From Undaria pinnatifida (taxonomy: Eukaryota > Sar > Phaeophyceae > Laminariales > Alariaceae), in NCBI GenBank assembly GCA_012845835.1, contig JABAKD010000106.1, positions 124,001-188,000 on the forward strand: a stretch of 64,000 bases of DNA, read 5' to 3'. Of the stretch, positions 54,211 through 64,000 are shown piece after piece. Under the pieces are notes generated by a model. It was given only the letters and a program-made list of their open reading frames with translations, was not told the origin of the DNA and did no database searches. The position numbers were made by a program, and so were the translations under genes. Within the stretch, counting starts at the first letter, position 1, and each line of letters begins with the position of its first letter.

Positions 54211-54960
54211 TCGCTGGGGCCAAACCTCTGACGAATTTAGCTAGATAGAAAGGGAACATGATCACTTCAGTAAGATGTGACCCCAGACGTTTGCATCTCT
54301 CTCTGCTCTAGGATGAAGAATCGAGGTAAACACTACTCCTGACTGGGTTCTACTGATATTGATGCTGGTGACGTTGAGTGGAAATATCCGATGTATTGTG
54401 AAGACAATACGCATTGCCTGGCAATATCTCTGTCTTATACGAAGAACGTATTTCGTCTGCTTGATTGTCGCCACACTAATGCCCCTAGTGTTCTAGGTTG
54501 GGCAAGGAGCAGTGGTAAAAAACAAGTGCGCTGCTTGGTCATCTAACCCAGACCGTTGGCATACAGAGCAATCTCCGGGCCGCGTTTCCTCTTCATGAGG
54601 CGTTTGAGGAAAAATTCATTTGTCACCTTCATGAAAGCTGTTGCGTTGACATATGCTACCTTGTGTGATATCAGATTTAGAGGAAAGGAACATCACCCAG
54701 GGAGGATGTACTGTAACTCCACTGTAACTCCACTGTAACTCGACACTAGGGCATGCTTTGTGGGCACCACTAACACGAGCATCAGACCTGGACGCAATAT
54801 CTACAGGACGACATCGTCAACGACACTGCAATATACAGAAGGTATAATCGTATGTTATCTAATGTCAAAAGGAATTGCAGGCAGATATGTTAAAATTGTG
54901 GCAGACCACACCAACCTAGTTTTTGGGGTACTTGGTACGTGCCGTCTGCTTGATCGCTTT
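54211..54960. other. Unrecognised sequence
   Basis: A triplicated TGTAACTCCAC (54,711-54,740) is the only local repeat seen. Two short plus-strand ORFs have no recognised motif. Confidence 0.35.
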
Positions 54961-54961
54961 T

Positions 54962-55070
54962 AACTTTTTTTTTTTTTTTGATCCTCCGGCGGATGGATGG
55001 GGAAAAATAAAGCTTTAGCTCACCACACTTCCACGTATTTTCATACGCGTCGTGTGTCGATTTAACTCAG
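54962..55070 (-). repeat. Dispersed repeat R3, copy 3
   Basis: On the minus strand: CGACACACGACGCGTATGAA, AATACGTGGAAGTGTGGTGA, CTAAAGCTTTATTTTTCCCC and a poly(A) tail (T-run at 54,966-54,980). Confidence 0.75.
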
Positions 55071-56082
55071 TTGCTTTCGCAGCCCAACGCTAGCTGGCGC
55101 ACCCTTCGGGTCCCATTGTAGGTATAGCGTAAGCTGTTCCTATCAGTGGTCTTCGTTACAACCCTCAGTGGTCTTCGTTACAAACCTTTCTAACCTAATG
55201 CGAACGAAGTAACGTCGTTGAGCGCGCACGCGTTAAGCGCGCCATCAAACATTTACGCTGTGTGCTACTTTCCCTCGTGTCCGTTGTCGGTGGCATTGCA
55301 TGACCAACTCACCTTGCTGAATGTTTTCAATGTGCACCTCTGTCTCAAATGTTAATGTTATGAACACAGAGAGAGGTTGGCTTCATGTAGATGGGTGGAC
55401 ATAACAGTTTGGCGCCAGGAACACACACTTATTGATTATTAATCGTAGCTATAACATCTGATACGCACTTTTAGTCATAATGGTATCATATGCTGCAGCA
55501 GCGGCAGTAGCAGTATTTCGAAAGCTTCGTACACAAGTCACTGAAAAATAGTCATGGTGGTAGTACATGTGTGCACATGTCGAATGTTTCTTCTTGCGGA
55601 TATGTCGAATTATTATTATAATCTATGTTATGGTTATGTCCAACTACCCGATCCCCGTATAGTAACACGCAATGTGGAGCTGAGATGTAGGTCAAGTGCT
55701 ATCGAGAAAGAATCGATGCTGTACAACGCAGCACCGCAGTTGACAGGGCGGAAGTCTAACCATGAAATAGGTGCTTCGTTAAACCAGGGCGCGCAAGTCC
55801 CCCCCACGGCGGCAACGTTAACACACACAAAGCAACGGCTCGCAGTGTTCGATTGCTGTAAGTAGTAGCTGCGGGAAGCGTCACTGCTGCTGTTGTAGTG
55901 CCAAGATTTCAAGATTCGCCTTTCTTTGCGAGCAAGGATTGTGCCGCAACTCGGCCGCAAGGCAAGGCACAAACGATACTATCTGTGGTGGTAACGTCCC
56001 CGTGGTATCATATGGTACCCACCGCAGGAACCCGAGGTACGAACTTGATACCGGATACCAGTTACCACGTAGGATATGTGTA
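55071..56082. other. Unassigned region
   Basis: A 22-bp block CAGTGGTCTTCGTTACAA is duplicated at 55,145-55,185. On the minus strand an acceptor-like CTACTTACAG at about 55,860 opens a frame containing GGTCAPWFNEAPISWLDFRP (to 55,634); no family was recognised. Confidence 0.3.
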
Positions 56083-56541
56083 TCCCGTCACCGGTTATTC
56101 GAGTTACAGGATTCACTCGATAAACTGATGCATTTCCTTCCATAGCTGTCAGATTCTGTCCACCTCAGAAACGGGTTTATAGTTTCCGCGCACAGACTGA
56201 CTAACATCACCCTGTTGACCCTGATAGCTACACAAGCTGTAGTTGCAAGGGGAGTGGCCGACCTATATCCTTGATGAGGACACACAACCCGTAATACGCG
56301 CGATCGGAGTATCACACACTGCTTGCAAATATGAGTTTCGACAAAATAGTCGACCTCACAGCTGGAGTGGATTTTCAATTTTTATAACAGATATTGCAAG
56401 GGGAGTCGCCGACCTATATTCTTAACGAGGACACACAACCCGTAATACGCGCGATGCGAGTATCACTCACAGCTTGCGAAGATGACTTTTGACAAAATAT
56501 TCGATCTCACAGCTGGAGTGTATTTCAATTTTTTTTAATAT
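56083..56541 (-). mobile_element. FB1 terminal modules, two in tandem
   Basis: The first module runs from CACCGGTTATTCGAGTTACA to GGAGTGGATTTTCAATTT (56,083-56,388). The second (56,391-56,541) repeats only GCAAGGGGAGTCGCCGACCT to GGAGTGTATTTCAATTT. Confidence 0.8.
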
Positions 56542-57369
56542 ACCAGGTATAGACTATATATATTTTACTAGACAGCTTCAGCAAACCGTTGTCCCCGCGC
56601 TATGCGATTAAACCTGCCAATCACAAGGCTCTTCAGGGCCTCCTGCTTCCCCCAGGATCGAACGTATAGCTTCTTTTTTGTGCGCCACTCTCTATGGCTG
56701 AAATCGCCGTCACTATACGCAGCAGCTACGGCCTATCTATGGTCGCCTCCCTATAGTATGGAAGGCCTTGTATCTAGCAGGGCCAGGGGGGGCGGATGTG
56801 TACCGTCCGCTGTGCATTCGGGTTTACATAGGATTTAGCATGACGTGTATGCACTATATGGCCTCGCATATCTAGCAGGTAAGGGGAGGCGGCTCTCTAT
56901 CGCCCCCTGTGTTCAGTTAATGTAGGATATTGCATCGTGGTTTGGGGAGGGGGCGGTGTCAGGTACCCCCCCCCTGTCGGGAGGCTCGAAGTTGAAAAAG
57001 TTGAGGTAAGGCGTCGGAAAATAATATCCGGGCCCTCTCGCAAATCTCTAATTATTTGAAATGAAACGCCATTATCAGCGACAATCCGGGGAACCGGGTT
57101 CAATGTCCCCGGTGACAGGGAACAACACTTGCTTGGACACGCGAAAAAAGAAGGTTCGGAAGGAAAAGGTCGGAGTCATCGATTCAACTGCTGCTCTCGC
57201 TTTGTTTCCACAGCTCGTTGTGGTCGTATCGATCCTTTTATGGAGACTTACGCTGCGTCTGGCATGACATATGACGGGTGTAAAACGTGCCAAGACGCGA
57301 TATAGCGAGTAAGACGCGCCTCACACCGTCAGTCGGATTAAGACATCATTATTTAATGACATGTCTCAG
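56542..57369. other. Unassigned region
   Basis: TATCTAGCAGG(K) phrases near 56,770 and 56,867, each followed by a CGGATGTG/CGGCTCTC and a CCGCTGTG/CCCCCTGTG block, indicate a short two-copy repeat of about 100 bp (56,740-56,935). No gene was recognised. Confidence 0.35.
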
Positions 57370-57600
57370 ACGATTGCGCTTACCCCCCCTCCCCCCAACC
57401 CCCCCTCCGCCCCCCGCTATTGAACTCCCGCCCCCCCACCCGCCCCGCCCCCGCCCCACCTCACCGGTTGTACCACTTCCAGGATATGGATAATAAACTG
57501 ATACATTCCTTCTACATCCGTCAGATTTTGTTCTCCTCCAAACTTATTATATCGTTTTCATTGTTTCAATCTTTCCGCGCACAGAATGATTCGTCCCCCC
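57370..57600 (-). repeat. FB1 internal fragment
   Basis: C-rich block then CCTCACCGGTTGTACCACTT, AATAAACTGATACATTCCTT and CGTCAGATTTTGTTCTCCTC match the middle of an FB1 arm. Confidence 0.65.
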
Positions 57601-58104
57601 CCCCCTCCCCGGCGTTGGTTGACAACGACGCTGTGAAACATGTCGATCACTGCGTGAGCTAGACAGCAATATGGTCCTGGTTTTCTATATTTTTTTTTGG
57701 CCGTCATCGAGATGGTTATGGATTTGGATCAATGTTGTGGGTGGAGAACCCGAACCCTGTAAAAGGGGAATGATCGCATCACGTTGCTGGTGAAAATGTG
57801 GCAAGGCACCAATGGGGCAGTTACATAGCTATACGCATTGCTGTCTCTGGAGTGGCCACACCAGAACCCAAAGCAACTCATTGGCACTGCAAGAAACTAG
57901 GCGCAAGGTGCCGAAGTCCATCTCACGAGCGGTTCTTGGAAGGATGGAGTTCATCCTTCATGCCATTCATTCGCCGAACACCTTGCGGCGCTTCGCTCTT
58001 GGTGCGTGCAAGCAATGTTTGCCTGGTTGGTGAAAACCCGACGTGCTCCGTCTCGGCATAGTAGGGTGCAAGGGTCTATGGCCATACGACTACGGCCATG
58101 CACA
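57601..58104. other. Unrecognised sequence
   Basis: Overlapping plus-strand ORFs (57,798-58,061 and 57,812-58,033) have no recognised motif. Confidence 0.35.
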
Positions 58105-59240
58105 AGCTGAGTACCCGCCCCCCCCCCCCCCCCCCCCGCCCCCTAGAAAACTCCGCTCTCCCTTCACCGATCATACTACTCACAGAGTGTATTATAAAAA
58201 TAAAAATTCACTTCACCAGCTGTGAGATCAAATATTTTGTCGAAAAGCATCTTTGCAAGCTGTGTGTGATACTCCGATCGCGCGCATTACGGGTTGTGTG
58301 TCCTCATTATTAAGGATATAGGTCGGCGACTCCCGTTGCAACTACAGTGTAGCTATCAGGGTCAACAGGGTGATGTTAGGCAGTCTGTGCGCGGAAACTA
58401 TAAAACCCGTTTTTGAGGGGGACAAGACCTGACAGCTATGGAAGAAAATGCATCAGTTTATCAAGTGAATACTGTAAGTCGAAAAATCGGTAAGGGGAGG
58501 GCGGATGTTTTAAGGACGTGGGGGCCTGATTTTGATCAAAAGAAGGGCGAGAGGGAGGGAAGGGGGGGGACGGGACGGGTGGGGCAAGTCAATTTGTGCG
58601 TGGAAACTATAAATCCTTCTTGTGGGGGAGGGGGGGGGAAATGTGCCGGGGGGGGGGGCGGGGGGCGGGGGGGAAGGGCTTTAGGTCGCATAGATGTAGG
58701 GGTTTGCTATACGCGTGGTGCTAGGTCAAGGCGATGGTGCGGGTGGTGGGGAAGGAGGGGGCGTTGGTGGCGGGGGTGGGTAGGAATTGCAGCCGCGGCA
58801 TGGACGGCTCTAAAGCGATAACGAGGCGATACTCAGCGCGTGCAAGTGTTTATTACTCTGCCGGATTTTGATATTAGGTGGGGTGTGTAAGGTGGAGAAA
58901 GCGAGGAAAAAAAAAAAGGAAAAAAAAGGGGGGGGGGGGGGGCGGGCGGCGCCGGCAAGAGTTTTCAAGAGCTTTAGGTCTATATGATAAACCGATGCCT
59001 TTCTTTCCCAAGCTGTCAGATGTTGCCCCCCTCAAGAACTTGTTTTGGAGTTTCCGCGCACAGATTGATTAACGTCATCCTGTTGACCCTGGTCCAAGCT
59101 ACACGGTAGTTCTTGAGTGGTTCTAGGGGGAGTCGCCAAACTATACGTATCCTTAATGACGACACTCAGTAATACGCGCGATCGGAATATCACACGCAGC
59201 TTGTGCACAGATGAGTGTCGACGAAACCCTCCACGAGGTT
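58105..59240. mobile_element. FB1 foldback, left arm long, right arm truncated
   Basis: The plus-oriented arm 58,181-58,975 runs from AGCTGTGAGATCAAATATTT through G-rich blocks to GCTTTAGGTC. A minus-oriented partial arm (58,976-59,240) follows directly with GATAAACCGATGCCTTTC, TTTCCGCGCACAGATTGATT and GCAGCTTGTGCACAGATGAG. A C-rich FB1 scrap (58,105-58,180) precedes. Confidence 0.75.
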
Positions 59241-59652
59241 GTGTTCTGTAGGGTACGTACAAACCACACCCGGGGTATATATCCCGGGTAATACCTTACA
59301 AAGAACTTCTGTAAGTTATGTACGACATTCATACCCGTACCCGGAAATATTGGAAGTTCTGTACAACACTCATACTCGTCCGGAACTTCTGGAAGGTCTG
59401 TACAACAATGCCACAAATACCCGGGGTACGAGTATACCATTTCTAAAACTTTACGTCCGTGCTGGCACAATACCCGGAACTTCTGTGAGTTCTGTGACAC
59501 TCCCCTACCGTACCCGGAATTTCTGAAAGTTCTGTACGATCTCTGTACCCTTATCAGGAACTTCTGTGGCTTTTATGAAACTGTGGCACAGGACCCGGGG
59601 TACGGGTAAAACTTTCTTTGTTGCAATACCCGGAGAGCCCATGTATTCAATC
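59238..59652 (+). repeat. Minisatellite-bearing repeat R5, copy 1
   Basis: It starts GTTCTGTAGGGTACGTACAA and GGGTATATATCCCGGGTAAT, then has about eight degenerate units of TACCCGGAACTTCTGTGAGT + TCTGT, and ends near ACCCGGAGAGCC. Copy 2 (60,470-60,993) has the same start and end. Confidence 0.8.
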
Positions 59653-59702
59653 ACTTTTACCAGCCAAAGTATGAGCTATCATGTATTTTTACCCACCGAG
59701 TG
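59653..59702. other. Spacer
   Basis: Nothing recognised. Confidence 0.3.
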
Positions 59703-59890
59703 TCGTACAATTCGACGCGAGTCGACGAGAGCATTTTTCCCGCGATAAAAATGTCATCATGGAGGGACGTACGACCGCCGTAGCGAGAGGGGAGGCGGGC
59801 CCGCGATGTGACCCCGGATCTGAGCTATACTACTGGGAGGGAGCGCGAGAGTAATGTTAGGAAAATAATGGGATGGAAAAAAAGGAGAAA
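59703..59890 (+). repeat. Dispersed repeat R1, copy 3
   Basis: ACAATTCGACGCGAGTCGAC, GTGACCCCGGATCTGAGCTA and GGGAGGGAGCGCGAGAGTAA match the other two copies. Confidence 0.75.
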
Positions 59891-60377
59891 TGTGTACTAT
59901 TAATATGTACCACATTAAAATATACTACATTATAATGTAATGTTTCTTCAGTGACACAATTTGAACACCGAAGAGCAGTAGTAAGTGTGATTTATAACTA
60001 GAACCAAACAGCGAAATATGGTAGGTCCTGTTCATGTCACTTTCGTTTCTAAGGGCTTTTATGAATCGATAATATTTATATTCAGTAATGAATCGAATTG
60101 AGTTTGATTCGATTTGGTGGAAACACAGCAATATTGGCTCCTGTCGGGAGACCACGCATTGCGAATTGTCAATATTTTATTTTTCCGATCGGAATGAGAG
60201 TGGCGACGATGCAGCTACATATCATCGACGTCTTAAACTGTCATCGTTTGTTTTCAGTACTCGTTCAGTAGCTTCGCTCCTTTGTCGAGGCACTTGACTT
60301 ATCGGTCTGGTGTGGAAAAATGGGGCTTTCAGCCGTATTTTTGGTTGATGCGCGACAGCCGGGGTACCCTAACCCTT
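59891..60377. other. Unrecognised sequence
   Basis: AT-rich stretch with several ATTCGATT-type words; no gene or repeat recognised. Confidence 0.35.
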
Positions 60378-60475
60378 GCCGGTCGCCCCGGTGGCGTATC
60401 AGGTTATCCTCGAGCCCGATATTTTGGGTCAGTTCCGCGAGTTTGGCGCCCCCCGAATGCATAATTGCAAGGTTA
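60378..60475 (+). mobile_element. SINE head, truncated copy
   Basis: CGGTCGCCCCGGTGGCGTAT with the A box, CCTCGAGCCCGATATTTTGG, and a decayed B box (CGAGTTTGGCGCC). It breaks off where repeat R5 begins. Confidence 0.65.
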
Positions 60476-60993
60476 GGTTCTGTAGGGTATGCACAAACCA
60501 TACCCGGGGTATATATCCCGGGTAATACCTTACAAAGAACTTCTGTGAGTTCTGTAGGACATTCATACCCGCACCCGAAACGGCTGGAGTTCTGTAGGAC
60601 ATTCATACCCATACCCGGAACCTCTGGAAGTTCTGTACGGCAGTGCCACAAATACCCGGGGTACGGGTATAATACCCGAGGTACGGGTGCATATCATTTT
60701 TATTTCGTGTGTGAGTTCCGTACGCCCGTGCCACAATACCCGGAACTTCTGTGAGATACGTAACACTGCCGTTACGTACCCGGAATTTATGTAAGTTCTG
60801 TAAGATCCCCATACCCTAGTAACCCGGAACTTCTGTGACTTCTGTGAGACCGTGGCACAAACAATACCCGAGGTACGGGTACACCCGTGTTACACTTTTT
60901 TTTTTTATCGTCCCAGAGATCCAGGAAAAAAACGCTCGAGCTCCATACACTTTCGTTTGTGTACCAGTGTTACAATACCCGGGGAGCCAACAT
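60470..60993 (+). repeat. Minisatellite-bearing repeat R5, copy 2
   Basis: GTTCTGTAGGGTATGCACAA, GGGTATATATCCCGGGTAAT and repeated (T)ACCCGGAACTTCTGTGA + GTTCTGT(A) units; ends near TACCCGGGGAGCC. Confidence 0.8.
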
Positions 60994-61091
60994 GCACTAA
61001 TTCAGGGTTCATATCCCGAAGAGTGATGTCATGTCTTGTCGTCAGTGAAACCAACCGAACACCGAATGTAGAGCAGTGGCAGTACGTGTCG

Positions 61092-61160
61092 TATATTATA
61101 AAAATTAACATACACTCCAGCTGTGAGATCGGAGATTTCGTCGAAACTCATTACATTATT
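61092..61160 (+). repeat. FB1 terminal fragment
   Basis: ATACACTCCAGCTGTGAGAT then GATTTCGTCGAAACTCAT; truncated after 65 bp. Confidence 0.7.
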
Positions 61161-61221
61161 ATATAGTTGCACGTACTGCAGGTCCTGTCGATGTTACTTT
61201 ACTTTCGTTTCTAGCCCGTGG

Positions 61222-63325
61222 GCACGTATTATAAAATTTCAAATACACTTCACCAGCTGTGGATCGAATATTTTGTCGAACTCATCTTTGCAAGCTGTGT
61301 GTGATACTCTCATCGCGCGTATTACGGATTGTGTGTCCTCATTGAGGATTTTTTTTTTTTTTCGCACACATCTACTTTCCAGCTTCTGAACAAGCCGCGG
61401 TCACAGGTGTCGTCCCTTCTCCCCCCCGGTTCTTGCCTTCAACTTTTATCGCGCATAGGGTTCAGCAATCCCCCTGCTCGTCGATTTTTCATCGAGTGTT
61501 GCTAACTCACGCTCTCGCGCTTTCCGCAAGTCAATTTGTGCACAAGAACAAGTCCCAACGAATTCATACGAGTATGCACTCGGCGGGGCTCGAACTCACG
61601 AAACTGACCTATACCAGGCTTGAGGATAACCTGATACGCCACCGGGGCGATATAGGTTGCAACTACAGTGTAGCTATCAGGGTCAACAGGGTGATGATCG
61701 GCAGTCTGTGCGCGGAAACTATAAGACCCGTTTCTGAGGAGGACAAAACCTGACAGCTGTGGAAAGAAATGCATCAGGTTATCAAGTGAATACTGTAAGT
61801 CGATTAATCGCTAAGGAAGGGGAGGGCGGAGGTTTTAAGGACGTGGGGGCCTGATTTTGATCAAGAGAGGGGCGGGAGGGGGGGAAGGGGGGGGAGGGGA
61901 CGGGTGGGGCAGGTCAATTTGCGCGTGGAAACTATAAAACCTTGTTGTGGGGGAGGGGGGGGGGAAATGTGCCGGGGGGGGGGCGGGGGGCGGGGGGGGA
62001 TCGCTTTAGGTCGCATAGATGTAGGGGTTTGCTATACGCGTGGTGCTAGGTCTAGGCGATGGTACGGGTGGTGGGGAATGAGGGGGCATTGTTGGGGGCG
62101 GGGGAATTGCAGCAGCGGCATGGACGGCTCTAAAACGATAACGAGGCGATACCCAGCGCGTGGAAGTGTTTATTACTCTGGCGGGTTTCGATATTAGGTG
62201 GGGCGTTTAAGCAAGAGAAAGCGAGGAAAAACAAAAAAAAAAGGGGAGGGGGGGGGGGCGGGAAGGGTTTTCACGAGGTTTAGGTAACATATAATATGCT
62301 CCCCCCCCCCCCCCCCCTCCAACGCCCCCTCTTTCCCGACCACCTGCACGATCACGTAGACCTAGCACCACGCGTATAACAAGCTGATACATATATTATT
62401 TGTGACCTAAACCTCCTCAAAAACCTCTTCCCCCCCCCCCCCCCCCCCCTCTTGCTCTCCCTTACTCAAACGCCCCACCAAATATCGAAATCCGCCACAT
62501 TAATAAACACTTCACGCACAGGATATCACCTCATTATCTTTCGAGAGCCATCCATGCCGCTGTGTCCCCCCCCCCCCCGCCTCGAACGCCCCTTTCTTCC
62601 CCATCACCCGCACCTTCGCCTAGACCTAGCACCACACGTATAACAAACCTCTCACCTAAAACCCTTCCCCCCCCCCCCCCCCCCCCCCGCCCCCCGCCCC
62701 CGCCCCCACCCCCCACCCTCCCCCCCCCCAACCCATCCCAACCCCACCCCCTCGAACACTCCACCCTCTCTTTACTCACTGATTGTACGACTTACCCCAG
62801 AATATACACGATAAACTGATGTATTATTTCCAAAAATGTCACATTTGTCCCCTCGAAATAATGTATAGTTTCCAGGCACATATCGACCTGCCCCCCCCCC
62901 CCCCCCCCCCCCCCCCGCCCCCAACAATATACTGGTGCCAAAACCGTCAGATTTATCCCCTCGAAAGGATTTATAGCTTACATGCACAAATTGCCCCTTT
63001 CCCCCCCCCCCCCCCCCCCGCCCCCCTCCAAACCCGCTCGCTTTTGATCAAAACCAGGCCCCCCCTTTGCCTTCACAGCTGTCAGATTTTGTCCCCCTCA
63101 GAAACGGGTTTTATAGTTTCCGCGCACAGACTGACTAAAATCATCCTGTTGACCCTGATAGCTACACTGTAGCTGTAAGGGGAGTCGCCGACCTATATCC
63201 TTAATGAGGACACACAACTCGTAATGCGCGCGATCGGAGTATCACACACAGCTTGCAAAGATGAGTTTCGACGAAATCTTCGATCTCACAGCTGGAGTGT
63301 ATTTTAATTTTTATAATAATATTAA
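61222..63325. mobile_element. FB1 foldback pair, left arm interrupted by a SINE
   Basis: The left arm starts at 61,222 (outer end), is split by the SINE at 61,352-61,655, and continues to about 62,290. The right arm (about 62,400-63,325) is the long subfamily with C-runs of 18-26, including C26 at 62,891-62,916. Between the arms a C-rich spacer includes GACCTAGCACCACGCGTATA. The two arms belong to somewhat different subfamilies, so this may be a composite rather than one original element. Confidence 0.7.
61352..61655 (-). mobile_element. tRNA-derived SINE, copy nested in the FB1 arm
   Basis: The minus-strand head is CGCCCCGGTGGCGTATCAGG, with B box GAGTTCGAGCCCC, body GAGAGCGTGAGTTAGCAACA and an A-rich 3' tail (T13 at 61,350-61,363). 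The FB1 sequence on the two sides (CATTGAGGAT and GATATAGGTTG) rejoins to the uninterrupted family sequence apart from 16 bp missing on the right, with GAT repeated at the junction. Confidence 0.85.
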
Positions 63326-63590
63326 AATACACTCCAGCTATGAGATCAAGCATTCGGTCGACACTGATGTTCGCAACATTGTGTGTGATCCTCCGATCGC
63401 GCGTATTAACCATATATATATGGGCTTACTATACGCGGGGTGCTGGGTCTAGGCGATCGTGCGGAGTGGGGTTTTGCAGGGGAGGAGGGGGGATGAATGA
63501 ATGCTACGTCATGGATGTAGAGCGGGGGAAAAAATGGGGGCGGGGGGGGGGGGGGGGGGGGGAGTTTTTTCCAGCGGTTAGGTCACATAT
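63326..63590 (+). repeat. FB1 second-type arm fragment
   Basis: ATACACTCCAGCTATGAGAT, CGGTCGACACTGATGTTCGC and GCTGGGTCTAGGCGATCGTG match the spacer of the 3.2-5.5 kb element (4,458-4,668). A G22-class run lies at 63,541-63,562. Confidence 0.7.
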
Positions 63591-63594
63591 CAGG

Positions 63595-63835
63595 GTACTC
63601 CGCGGGAATTTTCCCGTCACGGTTTTCCCGTCGTAATAGGCGGATACGGGACGGTAGCGGAATACCGTCAAAATTCGCGATACCGTATACCGCCAAAGTC
63701 GGTACCGTCAAAGAACGAGAATCCGCTTCCCGTTTAAAAAGTACCGTATTTTTCAAAACCGCCAAAAAAATACCGTCATGATGCAGTACCGTCAAAAAAG
63801 TACCGCCATGTGCCAATACCGTCAAAACAGTTCCG
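63595..63835 (+). repeat. TACCGTCAAAA minisatellite
   Basis: About ten degenerate units of (A)TACCG(T/C)CAAAA(A) with spacers of 10-16 bp. It starts from a CCCGTCACGG/CCCGTCGTAA stretch. Confidence 0.8.
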
Positions 63836-64000
63836 GCAAGACAAGTATGTCTGTGAATTGCCGGTAGTCCAGTAGGTAGCGGGCACGACGGTGAGTTTTT
63901 GAACCCTCACTGATGTCCTCTTTTTTTTTTCATAACTTCGAGTAATTTTTTTTTTTGTTGTAGGATTTTTGGTTCAGTTGGTTGCGTTTCGGAAGAACCA
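63836..64000. other. Unrecognised end of window
   Basis: GCCGGTAGTCCAGTAGGTAG resembles a tRNA D-arm region and GAGTTTTTGAACCCTC a weak B box, but spacing is too short for a tRNA or SINE call. Otherwise T-rich. Confidence 0.3.

Noticed and set aside
53528..54265. ORFs of 202 and 245 codons rich in Thr, Ser or Val
   Set aside because: Caused by (CTA/CCA)n repeats; all frames stay open because the repeat lacks stops.

Overview
This is a window from a nuclear eukaryotic genome, made almost entirely of transposable elements and tandem repeats. No intact housekeeping gene was recognised. The element mix is an Ngaro/DIRS-type tyrosine-recombinase retrotransposon, Copia, a LINE with (CAA)n tails, tRNA-derived SINEs, tiny LTR elements, pogo-like MITEs and a hAT remnant. 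Interstitial TTAGGG/CCCTAA repeats occur, and there is a secreted beta-helix gene built of one-repeat exons. Together these fit a stramenopile, most likely a brown alga. That assignment is inference from content; no database search was run.

Layout. 0-3.1 kb: SINE, degenerate repeats and unrecognised sequence. 3.1-5.5 kb: a large foldback (inverted-repeat) element with paired G24/C24 runs. 5.9-13.2 kb: a decayed Ngaro/DIRS element with split direct repeats (A1, ORFs, B1-A2-B2), whose recombinase gene is broken by a tandemly duplicated LTR insertion. 13.3-18.2 kb: minisatellite, a 5'-truncated LINE (reverse transcriptase, 3' UTR, (CAA)n tail) and a degenerate tandem repeat. 18.6-20.3 kb: a complete 370-bp TRIM (83-bp LTRs, TTGG duplication) and a pogo-like MITE (TA duplication). 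20.3-27.8 kb: repeat fragments and a 0.46-kb tandem duplication. 27.8-28.6 kb: two exon-sized beta-helix modules (minus strand). 28.9-32.6 kb: a complete but pol-deleted Copia element (CAAAC duplication). 33 kb: hAT transposase tail. 34-40 kb: SINE, LINE tail and tandem repeats. 40-42 kb: triplet microsatellite containing a complete 1.4-kb LTR element (TCCT duplication). 43.8-44.6 kb: a TIR MITE. 46.5-48.3 kb: first exon and first repeat exon of the secreted beta-helix gene (minus strand). 48.7-64 kb: more foldback arms, SINEs, (TCTG)n, triplet and other minisatellites.

The most interesting signal is the minus-strand gene starting near 48,264. Its first exon encodes a signal peptide and a beta-helix start with Chlamydia-Pmp-like FxxN and GGA(I/V) motifs. 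It ends at a phase-1 donor, and the next exon is exactly 81 nt, phase 1-1, and encodes one 27-residue repeat. Two more exons of exactly the same length, phase and motif lie 18 kb away on the same strand, with Copia, hAT, SINE, LINE, LTR and MITE insertions between them. This is either one gene with TE-inflated introns or the scattered remains of an exon-shuffling family.

A second theme is a group of very small LTR elements. Two of different size share an apparent primer-binding site (TGGCGTCGTCGA) placed 2 nt inside the 5' LTR, and both made 4-bp target duplications.
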